Shown here in pieces: positions 34,197 to 48,100 of a stretch of DNA of 64,000 nt (its first letter is position 1; every line of letters begins with the position of its first letter). The notes under the pieces were generated by a model, which saw only the letters and a program-made list of their open reading frames with translations, did no database searches and was not told where the DNA came from. The stretch lies in the NCBI RefSeq assembly GCF_041146795.1, contig NC_135182.1:33772509-33836508 (forward strand), written 5' to 3'. The stretch is from Maylandia zebra (Eukaryota > Chordata > Actinopteri > Cichliformes > Cichlidae). Both the position numbers and the translations under genes were made by a program.

Positions 34197-37028
34197 TTTT
34201 GTTTACATAAAACTTTAGGGGCACATCATATTTAGAAGCGTTCCTAAAGTTCATCACAGTCTCCAATAAATATCAGTCACACTTTATTAATTATGATCGA
34301 CTAAACGTGTTACTTCCAAGCCTAAACGCCTACATGTTGCTTTAAGGCCTTCACCACAAGACCAGGCATTAAACTCGAGTGAAAAAAATCCTTTATTTTT
34401 CTGCCAGGACACGTGTCAGAAATAATTATGCTGAATTAAAAATGTAGCAGGCCACTGCCTTACCTCAAATGAATGTGAGGCATAATTTGATGAATGTTCA
34501 TAGCTCTGCGGTGTAAGTCAAATATGAGATCTGTGTGTAGTGTGAAGAAGACGCTGTTTAACTGATAGTTGCAGATGAGATTCTGCCACCTGTGCTGTAA
34601 CTAATGAGTAATTTTGGGGTGGGTAACATACACCAGGCAGGCATGCAGCTATGGCTTTCTATGCTGCCTGCTGACAGACACTGAGGTCCTGGTGGTGCTC
34701 TAAAAATAAATGCCATGTGGCCCCATAGGAGGACGGACTGTTTACAGACTGCCATCGCTGAACATGGAAACCTGCTCATGGTTAAAAAAGTGCACTTCAG
34801 CTAGTTTCATAGTGTTAGTCATGGTGGTCAGTAATAACACAAAATCTGCCAAAATACTCAGGTTAGTTCTCACACACACGATCATTTTAAATTATAATTT
34901 AATTAAAACAGGATACTTGTGTGTTTTATCCACAGATTAAAGTCGCAAAAGTGATTTTATTTTCATTTGTCTCCAAGATTAGTGAAACTCAAAAGCAAAA
35001 GAGCTTCTAAGCTTTGTATAAATTCAGAGAAAAATGCTCTGAATTTGTCTGACATGTCTTGAGTCACTTTGCTGTGTCCTGCACTGCATCGTTAAACAGA
35101 CACGCACAACTGAGGCTTGCCTTCTTTAGCGCCATGTGCTGAAGTCTTTCTGCAAAAGGAGCTTCAGCTAAATCTGCAGGTTGCAAAACAAAGGCTCAGT
35201 TGCTGTGAAAGTGATGCTAAAGGGCGTCTTACAAAGATGTCTGTAACAGCGCTGCCGTAGAAAGTTGCTGGATGTCACTGGATGGTCTGCTGGACGAGTC
35301 TTTCACATAAGAGTCTGCTTGAGGGTGTGAGTATCAAAAATCTTTAAAAAAGAAATACATATAAATGAAATGAAAAAAATGATACCAATGTTATTCTGGA
35401 ATAATCTAGACCAAGCTAACATCTTCAAACTTCATACAAAAACACACAAAAATGAGACAATTCTTTATTGCAATGTAACCATTTATTTCACTCCACTACA
35501 AAATTATATAATTATTTGAACTATGATACAGTCTCCACATATACATAATGTACAGTTTATAGTGTACACGATAAAAAGCCTTTTAATATAATGAATGAGC
35601 ATGCGGGTTCCCACTTTTCCAGATGAGATTTTTGAAATGACATTTTTCAGAACGCTAACATTTCCTGTAAGTTTTCCAATGTATTATTTTTATAATACTG
35701 ATATAAATATGGAGATAAGTCAAATTACAGTGTATTTTGCCTGATAAGTTAAAATGTAGAGTGCCACGTTTTTAAAAGACAGCCACATTATATTTTTCCC
35801 CTTACAAACACGAATGCCGTTTAAATTAACATCAGAGCCTACAAATGTCTGCCCACTGGCTTTCTGTTCTAGTTTCAAGCCTCATTTTTCCACCAATGAC
35901 TCCCAGCCCACATGTTGTGTCAGCCACAAGTTTGCTAACCCACAGGTTTGGTAAGGCAGGCAGAAATCCTAGTCTGGGCAGAAAATAAATATTTAGGTGG
36001 TGTAAATATTTGTGAGAAAGGGAGTCGCTGTGCAGTGTACAAGTCGCCACATTCGCATATGAAATAAAGCATCTAGTTCTGTAAAAACTGCATTTAGTGG
36101 TTATGATGGAGAAAAGGTGTAATGGATTCCATTCATCAAAATCACCTACATTTCACAGGAAGTGTTATTTTCCAGCAGTGATTTTCTGTGTAATTGTGTT
36201 TTCTGGGAAGAAAAAGTGCAGCAGAACCAACCAGAATAACAAGCTGTGTACAAGTCTTAAAAACTGTAAAATTACTGTAAATTACTTTCTGTGTGTGTGT
36301 GGTTACCGCACTTTCACTCAGCAGCCACGCAAAGTTTGTATTTTTGTTTCATTCACATTTGGATGACTCTTTTTTTCACCTTTTCAATACCAACATTTTC
36401 AGGGAAACTGAGGCAGGATCTAGTTTCAGTCTCTCATCTCTACTATCCAACTTACTACAAGTCCAGCAATGTTCATATTAGTGCAAAGCATTTCTTACAA
36501 GTTGCAAAGGAAGCTAGTAAAATATGAATTCATACTTTTCAATGTATAGAGAAAGCTTACAAAACTTCCTATCAGTTTGGCAGTACGACAGTACAAGATG
36601 GTGGCTCCCCTGCATGCTCACTGCTTTTTCCTTTAAAGTATACAAGCTTAGTGTATTTATAAAAGAGTTAGAAATACGACAGAGTGTGAACATTGCTTAT
36701 TGCAAAAAGCTTTTTTCTAAAAACGCTCTAATCAAAGTGCAGCAGTGCCTCAAAAGTGGAAGAGTGTTTTTAAAGTAGCGCAAGCAGTTTCCACTCATGA
36801 CCTTCGGATAACAGCTAAAGAACGAAGACTCGAGATATTGCCGGTGGTGTCCTCTCCCACATGCAGCACACACAACTGTGAGCTCACAGTTTGGGTCAGA
36901 TGAAGGTTTGCTCTGGTTAAAGCGTGCAGGAGGCAGGATGCGTGACACTCACTGACTCACTTTGAAATCACCGCTCACATCTACTTTTCTCACAGGGGGA
37001 CATCAGACATTACACAGACTTTGCACTA
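34197..37028. other. intergenic; possible 3' UTR material of a minus-strand transcript
   Basis: No coding exon recognised. Read on the minus strand, an AATAAA signal occurs at 35469-35464 with AT-rich, UTR-like sequence upstream of it (to about 37 kb). This could be an extended traf3ip1 3' UTR, but that is a guess. Confidence 0.35.
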
Positions 37029-37036
37029 GTGAGCTG

Positions 37037-38068
37037 TAGGGATGGGTACCGGTGTCCGGTGCCATGATGGCACCGGTTCTGACATAAACGGTAGTGACCA
37101 GACCGAAAAGCAGCGCACATTTCGGTGCTTTATTTCGGTGCTTTTTTTTCCTGAGCTGTGATACACTTTAGATTCTAGCCAATCATTTTACGTTTCCGAG
37201 GATAGTAGGCGGGGCCAGGTACGTACGTTCTGTTAGAACAGAGCTACAGATTAAAAATGTCCAAGGCGAAGCGGTCAAAAGTCTGGCTGTACTTCACAGC
37301 AAAATATGCAAACTCAGCAGCCTGCAACACGTGCTTTAAGCTGATACTGTGATACTGTCAAAGGAGGTAACACCAAGAATCTGATAAAACACCTGGCGAC
37401 GCGTAGCGTTTTTTTTAAAAGCCCAGAAATGCGCCGTATTTGATAGCTTGCTGCGAGACCTCATACCGTGCACATCTACTGCGGGCGGGTTGCCTGTTAT
37501 GCAACATCCCCCAAAAACACGAAGAGGAGAGTCCTGGCCCCTAGCCCTGCCAGTGTAGCAGAAATGATGAGGATGATGATGCAGCAGCAGCCGTTCTTCT
37601 CTGCGTGAGTAGCTTAATGTTGTTCGTGTGTAATTTACGTTGAGTAGGCTAACCACGTTATTACATTAATGCATGTAAGGTGAACTAGCAAACATCATCA
37701 TAGCTACATGCGGCTGTCCTCTTGTTTGATGGCAGATACTCCCTTCACCCTGGCTAAAAAGGCTAAAATGACCAAAGAAAAAGTGGAAAACAGTTAAACA
37801 TGAGAGGTTTAGGACAAAGTTTGTGTTTTTTCCATTGTTTAAGCACTGCTTCCAGCCAAGAGTGATGCCATATATGCCCCATAGCTGCAGAAAAGGCTAA
37901 CATTGTTATATTTTTACAAAAAACAGCTGAACATGAGAGGTTTTTGGACCAATTTTGTGTTCTCCATTCTTTAAGCACCGGTTTGAGCACCGTTTGAGCA
38001 CCGGCACCGTTTCAAAAGTACCGATTTGGCACCGGTATCGGATAAAACCTAAACGATACCCATCCCTA
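37037..38068 (+). mobile_element. hAT element with BED zinc-finger relic and 8-bp target duplication
   Basis: 1032 bp. Left terminus TAGGGATGGGTACCG and right terminus CGATACCCATCCCTA are inverted, and the direct repeat GTGAGCTG (37029-37036 and 38069-38076) is the 8-bp hAT duplication. Near 37257 a plus-strand ATG begins a short frame with SKVWLYFTAKYANSAACNTC, the first half of a BED-type zinc finger as found at the N-terminus of hAT transposases. The frame then shifts before the expected GGNTKNLxKH segment, which appears in another frame near 37365. The catalytic RNase-H part is missing, so it is non-autonomous. Confidence 0.88.
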
Positions 38069-38076
38069 GTGAGCTG

Positions 38077-39023
38077 GCAGAGTAAAGCCTGTTTCGTGTC
38101 GGAGCTGACTGTGACAGTTCTCACAGATGGTTGAATAAAATGTGTGAAACTGATGTAGAGAAAATTTCAGAGCAGTCTTCTTTTTCTTTTCGATTTAACA
38201 CAGTAAAAAAAAAATTGGTTTATGAAAACTGTAAATGTCAATGAAATGTTAAAAGGTTGGAAAATGTTACTGGACAAATTCATGCCAAGACACTACATTC
38301 ATGTAACACGCGTTGTTATCAGCTCCACTCCAGGCCTCTCCACGAGCGTCCGATTGTTTTGTAGAAAATGTAAACGTTCTATCTAAACGTTCCTCCTGCT
38401 TTCAATCAGCTGGATGTGCCGTGAGTATGTTTAATTACTGTTACGGGTCTGCTCACTACTCCGGTCAAACTGCATGTCAAATATCAAGTGCTCACAAGAA
38501 TAACATGCCGAGTGCACCACGCCCTCAAAAACTCGGTGATTAAATGAACGAGGAAACATTTCAAATTTGGTCCAGTGGATGAATGTGCAGCTTTCTGCTG
38601 TAATGTTCAAGTTGTGAGCTGTGCACTGGCTCAATGCACGAAGGCACCATTTCAAAAGAAGGGCCAAAGATTGGGTTACGTTAGTGTGCAGATCATAAAG
38701 ATGCATTTTATTTATTCATTCATCTGTCAGTGTTTTCAGCTGCTATGTCTCCAGCATCATCCACTTTTTCCAATCCATCATCTAGTTTTTTGGGAACAGT
38801 TTCAGACCTCTAAACCGTCGAGCGGCCCTTTCAAGTACCAATATCTTAAAGTGGAGTAGGAATATATTTGGGTCCATCTCCTGGTCTGAAAACCTAAAAG
38901 TGGTCCCGTAATTCCACAACACCTCCAAGAAAAATGGCCTTACCATTATTCTGAATGAGAACCCACTCCCACCTGAATGTTCAGTGCGTTTTTGGGGGTT
39001 TTCTTGTGCATCTTGTTTCTTGT
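38077..39023 (-). other. traf3ip1 3' UTR and downstream region
   Basis: Immediately downstream of the traf3ip1 stop on the minus strand. AATAAA signals read on the minus strand at 38716-38711 and 38712-38707 are candidate polyadenylation sites, giving a 3' UTR of about 320-340 nt. Nothing else recognised. Confidence 0.45.
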
Positions 39024-39189
39024 TCAGGTTCTGGAGGAGACCTTGATTCCAGTCACCATTTTCTGGATCTTCTCTTCATTCTTCAGTATGTTGGACCGTA
39101 CAGCACAAATCTTGTCCTGCTGGTCCTTAATCAGCTGCTCCAGCTCAGCTAGCTCAGCTTTAAGAGGCTCCACTGCCCGATCTGTCGCT
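39024..39189 (-). CDS. traf3ip1: traf3ip1 exon 17 with stop
   Basis: 166 nt including TGA (39026-39024), encoding [20 protein letters not shown] and the end NEEKIQKMV then SSRT. Confidence 0.97.
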
Positions 39190-42100
39190 CTGCAGCACGC
39201 ACACACAAAGAAGGGATACAATAATTGTGTGCATGAAAGCAGAAGATGACTTAGCAGCTTGTGAAGTACTGATAGTCGTCTTTCTTTTTTTTGACTGTAA
39301 GAGTACAAAAAGAGTATAGCTAGAATCACAAATGTGTGTGTGTGTGTGTGTGATCTGGTGTTGGAAACAGCACAAAGATTAAAAAGTGTGTTAATTATTC
39401 GGTGACCGAACCTCTGCTCCTGCAGCAAGGCCTGTGCGTGCTCCTTGTTTTCCCGCCGCCAGGAAAGCAGTTCAGCCTGCATGGCATCCATGTCCTCCTG
39501 GATGTAGTCCATGATCTTGCCTAAAGGTAGGGAACTACGGCACACCAGCTGAATGGATGAGCGCAGCCGTTCGATCTCTTTTGTCACCATATCCCGCTCC
39601 TTTTTCTGCGCTGCTTCAGACACCAAATTCTGAAAGGGAAGGTGGTACGACAGGTGAGGTCGGGTGGATTAAAAACATTGAATTCAAAACTCGCAAACAT
39701 CAGATTCTAAGCACACGCAAGCTGATGACGTGGGACGGTTTCCCACTCAGCAATGTTTCAAACAGACACAAATCACTTGTGTGTCCCCAGACCAATACAC
39801 AATAAACCCTCTTTAGGAATTCCACCTTTTTCAGCAAAGTCTCAAATATCCAGAGCCAGAGCAGGGCTGCATTTAGTGGTTTGGGATTTCAAGGCTAAAA
39901 ATGTTAGGCGGGAATTCTACCAACCTAGCTGTATATATAAAGATCAAAGGTGCTGCTGAATTGTGTTGGTTAAAGTAGGAGGACGGGGCTGACTGGCTGC
40001 TGAAGGCTTCCAGTGTATGGTGTGCGGCTAAAGTGGACGGTGGGGGGGGTGGGGGTCGCTCTATGTCAATTACACTCAGACCCTTGATGGAGAAAAGGAG
40101 GGGAAGGTATCAGGGAGGGACCTCCCTCGGTAAGGAGCAAACCCAAGGATGTTTGCTCAGCTGGGATTCGCGAGGCCTGAATGTGTGTGCGTAATTTGAA
40201 AGCACTGCAAACTGCAACCTTACAGACACACACACACACACACACCAACCAGAGGATCAGACGAAGCATACAGTGAACAACCCCCACCAGCAAACTTGGT
40301 CTTTAAGTCCTGTTTATTTTAGTAACAGGCTGTGGCAGTGGGGTTATTTTACTAAAGTATTAAGTAACAACTCCTACACTTATGCCTCCTTTCAAGCTTG
40401 GCCCAAATTATGCTATTTGGCTTCACAAATGGCAGCACCTGCCTTCACGAGGCAGAGGAATTCATAGTTGCAGCACAGTGCAAACTAAATGACAGCTTCC
40501 TCATTCAAACACACCGACTGTCACGCCCCCAGCTGAGCAGTGGAGCACATATGGTTGGCGTAGCTGGCACTGTAGCTTTTGCCTTATCAAGGCACCTCTT
40601 AAAACAAACCAATCGCCTCACTAATTACAATTCTGAAAAGCAGCTCGACTAGACGAGACCACACAGCAGAAATGACATCAAACATTATTGTTTGCCACCA
40701 TTTCTCTGCAGAGGGAAAGCACACACTTCTGTCGACCTCGCTCTGCTGTTCCTTTGTGGTAGCGCAAGAGTGTGAGGGCTGAAATGCCTTGGCCTGCTGG
40801 TCCCCCCAACAAGGTGGGTGGCTTTCCACTGCGCACCATGAACCCTGCAGCTAGACAAATACTCTATGGTTCATTCGGCCTGCCTGGCTGCGGTTTGGTC
40901 TGCACAGCCCAGACGGGACCCATGGCTTCATTCTGTTTGCCATCCCCATGCTACCTCCACACCCCCACCACTTCTTCTCTGTTGGAAAATAAAAAACTTG
41001 GCATGAAAACATGACCCCTTGTACATGCGCACTCTGTCCATGTAGATATAAATCAAGCTTTATGGAGGTCTTCGTCGGTGTCTGCGAGACCTGTGTACTC
41101 CTAGTTTTCCTTCTTCTCACCCAGATCACAGAACAATATTTAGACAAGGTGACCGCAGAGGCGCAGGGGCGAGAGAGGAGGAAAGGGGCAGGTTTTCCCA
41201 TTATCTTAGACGGCGATAAAAGCACGATGCAAAAGGAAGACACGACCTTTGGCTGATGCCAAAGAAGTGGCTGTGGACTCAAAACAAAGAGGTTTTAGGA
41301 GGTTTTTCGAAGGTTTTAACGTTTTCTCTGTCCCGTGGAGCTGCATTCATTACATTTAAAAACCTCCTTCAAAAGTTGGGACGGCAGACCCGAAAATCTC
41401 CAAACACTTGATTATGACATGGTGAGGTACAATACAAAGTAAAATTCACTCAGTCATCACATGCCTAATGAGCTTAATTAGGAAATGCATGCAAAAATGT
41501 GATTTATGGAGCGCTTGTGGGGATTTTCTGGCGTAGGAGAAAAACATTCTTCAAAGAATCCTCTGACATGAAAAATGGCTTGTAAACATGGAGCCTGTCA
41601 GTGGCACAGCAATCTTTAGGGTCTGATTAACTGGGAAAACAATGATTTAGACGTGAGCTGTGTCACTGATGGCGTAACATCAGCTTCCTTAGAAGAGAGC
41701 GCAAACCTGGCTATTACCGTCACAGCAGATGTCAGCTGCTTTCCTGTAAAAAACCCGAGAGGTGAGCCAGGAAGCGTAATCACAGAATGAGATTTAGGGT
41801 TAGTTTTCCTAAAAGTTTATTCAGAAGTCTTGCTAGATCATAAAAATAGTTTGAAGTCAGTGAAGTAAGGAGGGGAAAAAAATGAGGTCACAGGATGTTG
41901 TTAGAAGGTCATTGTGGCCCACTGGGGAGACATCGAGGAGCAAACCCCTGGGGTGTCAGGTGAAGTGAGAGGAAACTTCCAGGGGACCGCTGGCTGTACT
42001 GCAGCAACCGGAAAATGGAAACTGAGCTTTAAAAAAGCTTCATAATCTTTAAAAGGTTCTCATGGAGCGACGGCTTTGAAGGTATTAAATATATCATCAA

Positions 42101-45100
42101 GGTGGAGTTCAAGCCAGAAAACAATTTTCAGCTGCCTTCAGGTAGGTTACTCAAAAACCTGACCAAAACCTGTCAATATGACCTCTAAAAAAGTAATGTG
42201 ACTAATGGAATGCCACGGGGTCATTTCCTCATGTTTCCACAAAAAACGCTCCATGTTTATGAAGACACAGGTCTGGAGAGCCGAGTATTTATTTTCTTGA
42301 CAATTCTGCAGAGTATTCTGGCCCTCCTGCTCCGTGACTCTCACTCAACAGCCATCCATTTGTATGCCACGGGGTTTATTTATACACTACAAACCTTCAT
42401 CAAGGCTAATTTAATGGGGGGAAAAAAAGTACACAAAAATTCTTATGAAAACGCAGCTGTTGCAAGGAGCGGATTCTGTCTAAATAGAAAGAGAACCATC
42501 TCGGAATAATATACAAGGCCACCAAGAGGTCATGAGGAAGGTCATCCCCAAAAATATACAGCAAAGACACGCACACAGTGCTGGGACACGGCAAAATATA
42601 ATCACTTGGCTGTTTAAGTGTTCCCTTTATTTACATCAGCAGAGAAAGAACACAATTAAATTAGGACTAACAAAGTGGGACAGAATAAAGACTTCAAATA
42701 TACAAAAAGGCCAGGATGTGCGTACTGAGCCTGATGCTAAATCAGTGTGACTTGCAACTTACTCAGACACTGTTTTTAAATACTGGTATTAAAATAATAC
42801 CACTTGCAGCAGCATAATTTCAAACTGCACACACCAATGAAACTCAATATTTACATTTTTGTGCCTGCGCATTTTACTGTGATTACAATAAAAGAAAAAA
42901 AAACTACTCTAAGCTGACCTCTCTACCCTTTCATGTCAGGAAGGAAGTCATTATAGTTCTTTATACAGCTGACGAGGAAAAGCCAATAGCGGCAGAGGGG
43001 CGAACATTCGACTGCAGATCACACAGGAGAGTCGAGGATGGCAGACTGCAGGCCCCTGAAATCTGAGGAGGCTACATTAAGAAAATTAGAATAATCTCCG
43101 CAAGCGTGCGCTCACGTTACTCAAAGAGCCGGTTATTCTGAAGGTTTCCTCTGTGAGTGTCTGTTTGCACATGTGCACGCTCGCACAACAGTAAGGTTTG
43201 TTAAAAGCTGGGCCAAAACATTCCTGCAGGTGTGAGTTATGAGGGATGATGCCTGAAGTCGCAGTTTGGAAGAGATAGATCAGCAGGGTGTTTTTGCATG
43301 AGTTACAGGCCAAAACAGTGCATCCATCAGAGGCAGGGTGGTCAGCTTCAGTGAAGTGGACCACCCAAAGCAGACAGCATACACCACCTCACGCCACGGA
43401 CTACAGACCAAACTGCAAGCTTCACACTGTCTGATACTCCAAATATTGATGGAAGTCTCTCGCTGGCTGATACAAAGGCTCACTGTGGGGAAATGTCGAA
43501 CGTGAGCAATGGCAGAAGCATGTCACCTTGAGAAAACTGGTCAATCGTGTATATTATGAAGACTAAAAGTCAAAGAGGAGAAAATAGAAAAACAAACAAA
43601 CAAAACAAAAAAACGATAAAACCGAGCGCTTCTGATCTGTGTGCGAAACCCACCAGTCCCCAAAAAACAAAAACACACATCAAAAAAACATGTATATGTA
43701 TAAAGACGTGTAAAAAATAGAGGGCACGAGCTAAAAAAAAGCCTGTTTCAAGGATTGTAGATGCTTTTAACAAAATAAAGCAGTATGTAACTTGAGATAG
43801 TGGGCAACCCAAGAAAACAAGCTCACTTTGCTCCAGACATCTTGATGAGTGTGTTAATTGTGTGTGTGGTCCTTTAAGGCCCATACTTGCTTGTTTGGTG
43901 ATTAGCCCTTCAGCTTCACTGATGGGGAACATTTTTGTGGTTTCGAGGCAGTGCAATTACACCTCCCCACTTCATTTGTTTATATCTTTCTTTTGATAAT
44001 AACCAGGGTTGCGCTGTGTTTTTTCGGTGTGGTAAGAGCGTGTTCCCAAGGAGCAAGCTTTCCAGAAAGAATGACTGAGAGAGATGGCGGAAAGGTTCAA
44101 CCCAGGTTTTTGGTGAGACTAGTTTTTCGGTAAGAGCCAGGCTAATATTGCCCTCTAGTGGACAAAAGCGAAATACTTCTACACGGCCAGTACCTGTTCT
44201 TTAGATTTCAGGGACACCGGGGACGACTCGTAGTCTTTTTTGGTCTCAAGGATCTTTTTCACGAGGCCACCTACAGTTAGAGAAAAGTAATTTCAGGAGA
44301 TTCAGAAGAAAATGAGGCACTGCTGGAATTAAAAACACACACAAACACACACATATATATATTTTAAATGTAGCTCTGTACCGTGTTTCTCATCTTTGTC
44401 TAGTTCTTGGGTAGGTTCCTGTAATAGATAAGAATAACAGAAAATATAGTAACTACTCCTTGCTTAGATTTTTCTATGAAAAAGTTACTGTTCAAGTCAC
44501 TCACCACCTCCACTTCAGGAGCACCTGAGGGTGGAGGGACTGCCTCCTCCACAAGAAACTGTTCATCATCATCCTCATCTTCCTCCGCGATCTTTTTTCC
44601 ATCCATGATGACGGGTGCCGAGGGCTTGGCACTAGAGAGCCTTAGAGACGAACAAAGAGGCTGACTCATTCTAAAGAAGATTTAAAAGGCAGGAGCATGA
44701 AGAGGAGAGATTCATGTTGCTTGACTGCTGTGTGACTGGTTAGACTTGCTGCACTGCTCCACTGTTCAAAAACCATTTAGACGGGCTCAACATCTAGTAG
44801 GAACTAAACTAGGCGAAGAATGATGTCACACAGCATAATCTGAACATAAGAAACATTAATGAATATGAATGATGAAGTCACCTCTCAGCTGGGCTCGCAT
44901 CAGTGTAGCTTTCCTGTCTCTTGACTCGAGGAGGTGCTGGGCGAGCACTGCTGGGTCGTGCTATTTGTCTACTGTTGAAGAATGGAGAAAAAAAAAAATC
45001 AACCATAATCTAAAAGACAGCTTTACATTTCATTTTTTTATAAACAAAACTGAGAACAGCAACAGATGCTGCTGCACCACAGCTGTTCCACCAACCAATC

Positions 45101-48100
45101 AAATCGTTTCCTCTCCTTATAATCCAAACTGTAAAGTCTACTGGAGGTTTGTGCATAACATTGCATGATATGGTCATATCGTGTAGAGCTCAGTACCAGC
45201 ACCTTCAAGTGCCAGCAACACAATGATTGGCACCTATAAGATAAGGCATGCTGGTAGAGTGGACATCATAAACACTTCATGGTTCCCCTGTGGTGAGGAA
45301 ATAGGTCCAAAGTGTGGACCAGCATTAGAAAAAAGAGCAAACATTTTTAGGTGAGGAAAAAGCCCGGACAATATTGGCTCTAATGTCATCATTTAATTCC
45401 TAAAACACGCAAAAGCAATGTTTCATCCCACAGGATCTTCAGGCATGTGTCCTAAAGAAGTTCCAACCCTAAAACAGCCACAGAGTGACTTTTTCCTCAG
45501 TACACTGATAAAGCGCCTCAGAACGAGTCCAAGGAAGCATTTCTCTCAATCTACTTCTGTTCTTTTTTCCTCGGACCTCCCAAACATTGACAAATAAGGC
45601 TAATGTCCAGAAATCTCACCTCGCTAATGGTATGTTAAAATATTAACTGGTTACCATACACTAAACTGCAACTGTGAAATTACATGTCATAAAACTTCCT
45701 GAAAGTATTCATGTGTGTAACTACCACTCAATCAATACAACTTTTTCTATGTGTGTTTTATGACAAACACAAAATCCACTTCAGTACTAAAACATGTAAC
45801 TTGAATAGCATCTGCATGTGACCATGCACAGTGGCTCATTAGTGACAGTGTTAACTTTAAAGACCTGGAAGCCATGTCAGATGACGCTGACGATCCTCCA
45901 ACTTCTCCATTTTCTTGAGGAACAGGTCTCTGGGATAAATGAACATCTCCATCTGCTAAAGAAAAATAACAGATAATAATTCGCTTTGCATAACATAACA
46001 GGAATCCCTCCCATAACAACATTTTGTATTCTGACTCGTCATAAAACACTGCATGACCAAATATGCACCAATGTTCCTGAGCTAGCTTTGTGCTCTATTA
46101 TAAAACTCCTAAAATCTTTGATATGATTTAAAGACTCATTTAGCATCAACTAAAGCTCTTATTCTTTCAGATCTCCAGTGGCTTAAACTCTCACCTGGAT
46201 GCACTGATGTATACTTCAAGCTCCTTTGACACCATTGCTGGGTGAGGCTCTCGTGATTTCTGACCACGCCAAACTAAACTACACCTTTCTTTCAAACAGA
46301 GTGCAGTCAGAAGCAAAACAGGTGCAAAAGAGGGCAGATTACTGCCTGGTGCAGGTGGTACAGCACACAGGACGAGGCTTTAAAATCTCATTGTCAAAGC
46401 TTCCACGGACAGATAAAAAAAAATGCATTTTTACCGTAGCTCTGCTGAAATGTGAAGACTGACTGGAATTTCTATAAACCATAATTGCTTCATGGGGCTA
46501 TTTGTCCTGCTGTTATCTTTCCCACAGGTGTGGCTCCTATTCATTTGCATGCAGGTGAGTTTGGGTTGGGTCCCATTGAAACGCTGTATTTAATATTGAC
46601 CTTCACAAACAAACCTGAACGACTTGTTCAGAGGTTTTAACAAAAAAATAAATAAATAAATAAATAAATTTATCGTTGTTAAACGGTAAGTGAGTCATTC
46701 AGTCACTGGCTCACTTTGTTACTCAGACCGGAATATCAAGTTATTTCATACCTTCTACTGTCACCGCAGAGGTAGTTAATGTATCTGCTAAGGTTTGTTA
46801 AAGGTGTTACTGTGAGAGTAATTCGATTGATTTATGCACACAATTAATGTTCAATCAGTATCTGAGTTAACCTTTTATGTTGACCTTTTTTTAAGGGACC
46901 GATTTCATGGAATAACTTAAAAACTTTGGTTTTCTTTAAATGAACTCATAAAAGAGAGCAAGCACTTACCGCCTTCACTGTCAGATTCTTCTGCAGGGAA
47001 ACAAATAAAAAAAAATGTATTACTTACACAACAATGTAATCCCTGAAAAGGATAAGTGGAAGAGCAAGGCGAATGAGCAAGTTACTTTATTATTGAAGCG
47101 TAAAAAGAAAACTATCAAACTAAAAAGTCTTTCTGCCACATTTTTATTAATTATTAAATATATATTCTTGCTGTCAATGAATAAAGCTGAAGGAGGGGGT
47201 GCCGGGTGTCACCTTGATCTCCCATTTTGGGTCTTCGCCGCTGCCCCTTGGCAGATGCAGGCCGAGGTATTCTCGCTGGACTCTCAGACTGTGTTAAAGG
47301 AAAACACAAAAAAGAAAAAAATGGATGACTGACGACAAGCACACACAGATGTAACTGTAATTAATTATTTTATCTGAAAACTGAAATCTTTGTCATGTAG
47401 TAACATTTTAACATAACACAGAAAAAAAAGGGCTGCGTCCCTCCTGAAAAACAAAAGAGGCTGTGTCGAGGTACAAAAGTTTCAAAACCAAACATTTAAT
47501 ATAATAACTGCAGAGGCATTAAGATTATATCTCACCTAAACAGACCGCAACAATATCGAGGGAGATGTAGGAAAGATTAGTAAGAACAAAGCAAAGCTAG
47601 AAATGCAGACAACTGAGAATTTATCATGTTTGTCAACCAGCTGTGAACCCTGCTTTACACTGAACTGAACAACACGCGACAGTACAAACACACTGCCACA
47701 CCAAGACATCATCTTGTGATGTGTTAGAGGAGAAATACGAAACTCAGACATTCAAACATTTATTCTCCAGCTAAACAACAGAAACACAGGGAACTCACTT
47801 CCTCTAACACAGCCCAGGAGGTATTTAAACACAGTAATATCAAAAGGTTTGTAACTGTACTGGTAGTGGCTCTGAAATGAAGAAATCCCACTGAGACCTT
47901 TTTTCAATGAGTTTTTACCTGGTTCTCAGCTGCTTCTGTGAGCTGTGAAGACAAAAATACAAGTCACACAATCATCACATGTATCAGTTACACACTGAGT
48001 GAGGGAACACAATCTGCCACACTACAGCCTGAAGTAGTCTTTAACCACGCAGCTAGCCACCCACTACATTCAAAAACTAAATCGTCTGCAGTAATACCTC

